This document shows, piece after piece, positions 5,981-6,927 of a stretch of DNA of 6,927 bases. Position numbers and translations under genes: made by a program. The stretch's first letter is position 1; each line of letters begins with the position of its first letter. Below the pieces are notes generated by a model. The model saw nothing but the letters and a program-made list of their open reading frames with translations, was not told the origin of the DNA and searched no databases. This stretch comes from an uncultured Eubacteriales bacterium. GTDB lineage: Bacteria > Bacillota > Clostridia > UBA1381. The stretch is from contig USPO01000078.1 in the NCBI GenBank assembly GCA_900556575.1, positions 1 through 6,927 on the forward strand, in the 5' to 3' direction.

Positions 5981-6927
5981 TTGGAAAATATTGAGGATAA
6001 AATATATACCTTGCCGGTGCTTCCGACAAGGGGAATTGTTCTTTTTCCGGGAACAAGCATAAATTTTGATATAGGAAGAGATGAGTCCAGAAAGGCTGTT
6101 GATGAAGCTGGGCGTGTAGGAAAAAATATATTTGTTGTATGCCAGAGAGATATAAATGATGAAAGACCGGATTCAAGCAGATTATATACAGTTGGAACTA
6201 TTGCAAGAGTCAGCCAGGTTATGCATATGCCTGATAATGTAACAAGAGTTATAGTAACGGGTGTTAAGCGAGGTACACTCAGAGAAGTTGTATCAAACAG
6301 ACCGTATATAAGTGCAGTAATAGAAGAAGCGGATTGTAATTATGATGCACCCGAACCGCTTGCGGAGGCACATCTTGAATTGCTGAAAGGCGAATTTAGA
6401 AAGTATTATTCGACAAATCCTCGAATTAATGCTGATAATTTTGTAAATGTAGTAGCCATGAAGGATATTGATAAGCTTGCGGATATGGTTGCGGCTACAC
6501 TTGAGATTGATTATAGAGAAAAACAAAGATTTCTTGAAAATTTTGATCCGTTCAGTAGGAGCGAAGCACTTCTTTCAGCAATAGAAGAACGTATAGAAAT
6601 TCTTGACCTTGAAAGAAAAATTCAAATTAAGGTTAAAGAAAATATGGATTTAAGCCAAAGACAGTATTATCTGCGTGAGCAAATGAAGGTCATTTCAGAA
6701 GAACTCGGCGAAGGTGATTTACCGGAGCAGGAGGCAAATGAATTTAGAGAAAAGCTGGACGAATTTAATATTACTGGTGACAGCAGAGATAAACTTTCAA
6801 AGTATATTGATAGATTTTCGCATATGCCGCCGCAGTCACCGGAATATAACGGATTGAGAAATTACCTTGAAACTGTATTCAGCCTGCCCTGGACGGAGAA
6901 AACGGAAGAGAGATTTGATATTTCTGA
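5981..6927 (+). CDS. lon: ATP-dependent protease Lon, N-terminal part (3' partial)
   Basis: Lon is a cytoplasmic AAA+ serine protease that unfolds and degrades misfolded and regulatory proteins. The frame starts at TTG 5981, 7 bases after the Shine-Dalgarno GAGGTG (5968-5973). An in-frame TGA at 5972-5974 excludes any earlier start, and the next in-frame ATG (6220) lies deep inside the domain. The frame stays open to the window edge (315 full codons plus two bases). Residues about 8-205 match the Lon N-terminal substrate-binding domain, beginning YTLPVLPTRGIVLFPG. Residues about 210-300 match the helical linker, including the hallmark QYYLREQMKVISEELGE and then MPPQSPEYNGLRNYLETVF with SLPW (W304). 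The window stops before the Walker A motif, which in Lon lies around residue 350-360, so ATPase and Ser-Lys protease parts cannot be checked; full-length Lon is roughly 780-820 residues. It has its own promoter and is separated from upstream genes by a terminator, so it is functionally independent of the polysaccharide locus. Confidence 0.96.
   Translation, partial: MENIEDKIYTLPVLPTRGIVLFPGTSINFDIGRDESRKAVDEAGRVGKNIFVVCQRDINDERPDSSRLYTVGTIARVSQVMHMPDNVTRVIVTGVKRGTLREVVSNRPYISAVIEEADCNYDAPEPLAEAHLELLKGEFRKYYSTNPRINADNFVNVVAMKDIDKLADMVAATLEIDYREKQRFLENFDPFSRSEALLSAIEERIEILDLERKIQIKVKENMDLSQRQYYLREQMKVISEELGEGDLPEQEANEFREKLDEFNITGDSRDKLSKYIDRFSHMPPQSPEYNGLRNYLETVFSLPWTEKTEERFDIS

Overview
The window looks like chromosomal DNA from an anaerobic gut- or rumen-type Clostridia (Firmicutes), possibly Ruminococcaceae/Oscillospiraceae or Lachnospiraceae-like. 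The evidence is strong AGGAGG-type ribosome binding sites, frequent AGA/AGG and ATA codons, a TTG start, AT-rich intergenic DNA with consensus sigma-A promoters, and a large modular secreted glycoside hydrolase with discoidin-type domains and a Pro/Thr/Glu linker. No rRNA, tRNA, CRISPR array or transposase gene was seen. This placement is inference from style, not from a marker gene.

Layout, all genes on the + strand. Bases 1-3971 are the 3' part of a very large gene whose beginning lies before the window. It encodes a modular enzyme with at least three F5/8 type C (CBM32-like) domains, Ig-like segments, a linker, a helical region and a C-terminal GH43 beta-propeller resembling exo-beta-1,3-galactanases. 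A 124-base gap (3972-4095) holds a likely promoter and a set of GTAC-centred inverted repeats. Bases 4096-5355 encode a secreted 419-residue beta-rich protein with no recognisable catalytic domain. Its stop codon is fused to the Shine-Dalgarno of a 56-codon gene (5370-5540), which ends before a 13-bp perfect terminator hairpin (5627-5667).

Bases 5541-5980 are non-coding. They carry the terminator, a 79-base imperfect inverted repeat with a nested hairpin (5699-5777) that looks like a MITE or IS relic, about 140 bases of AT-rich DNA with nothing recognised, and a near-perfect promoter (TTGACT-17-TATAAT). From 5981 to the window end is the N-terminal part of the ATP-dependent protease Lon.

Working together: the GH43 enzyme probably acts outside the cell on a beta-1,3-galactan or related plant polysaccharide, with its accessory domains holding it on substrate. 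The 419-residue secreted protein may be a companion binding protein, but that rests mainly on adjacency. The 56-residue protein is probably co-translated with it and is the least explained gene here. lon is an unrelated housekeeping/stress gene separated by a terminator and its own promoter, so the window spans the junction between an accessory polysaccharide locus and core genome.
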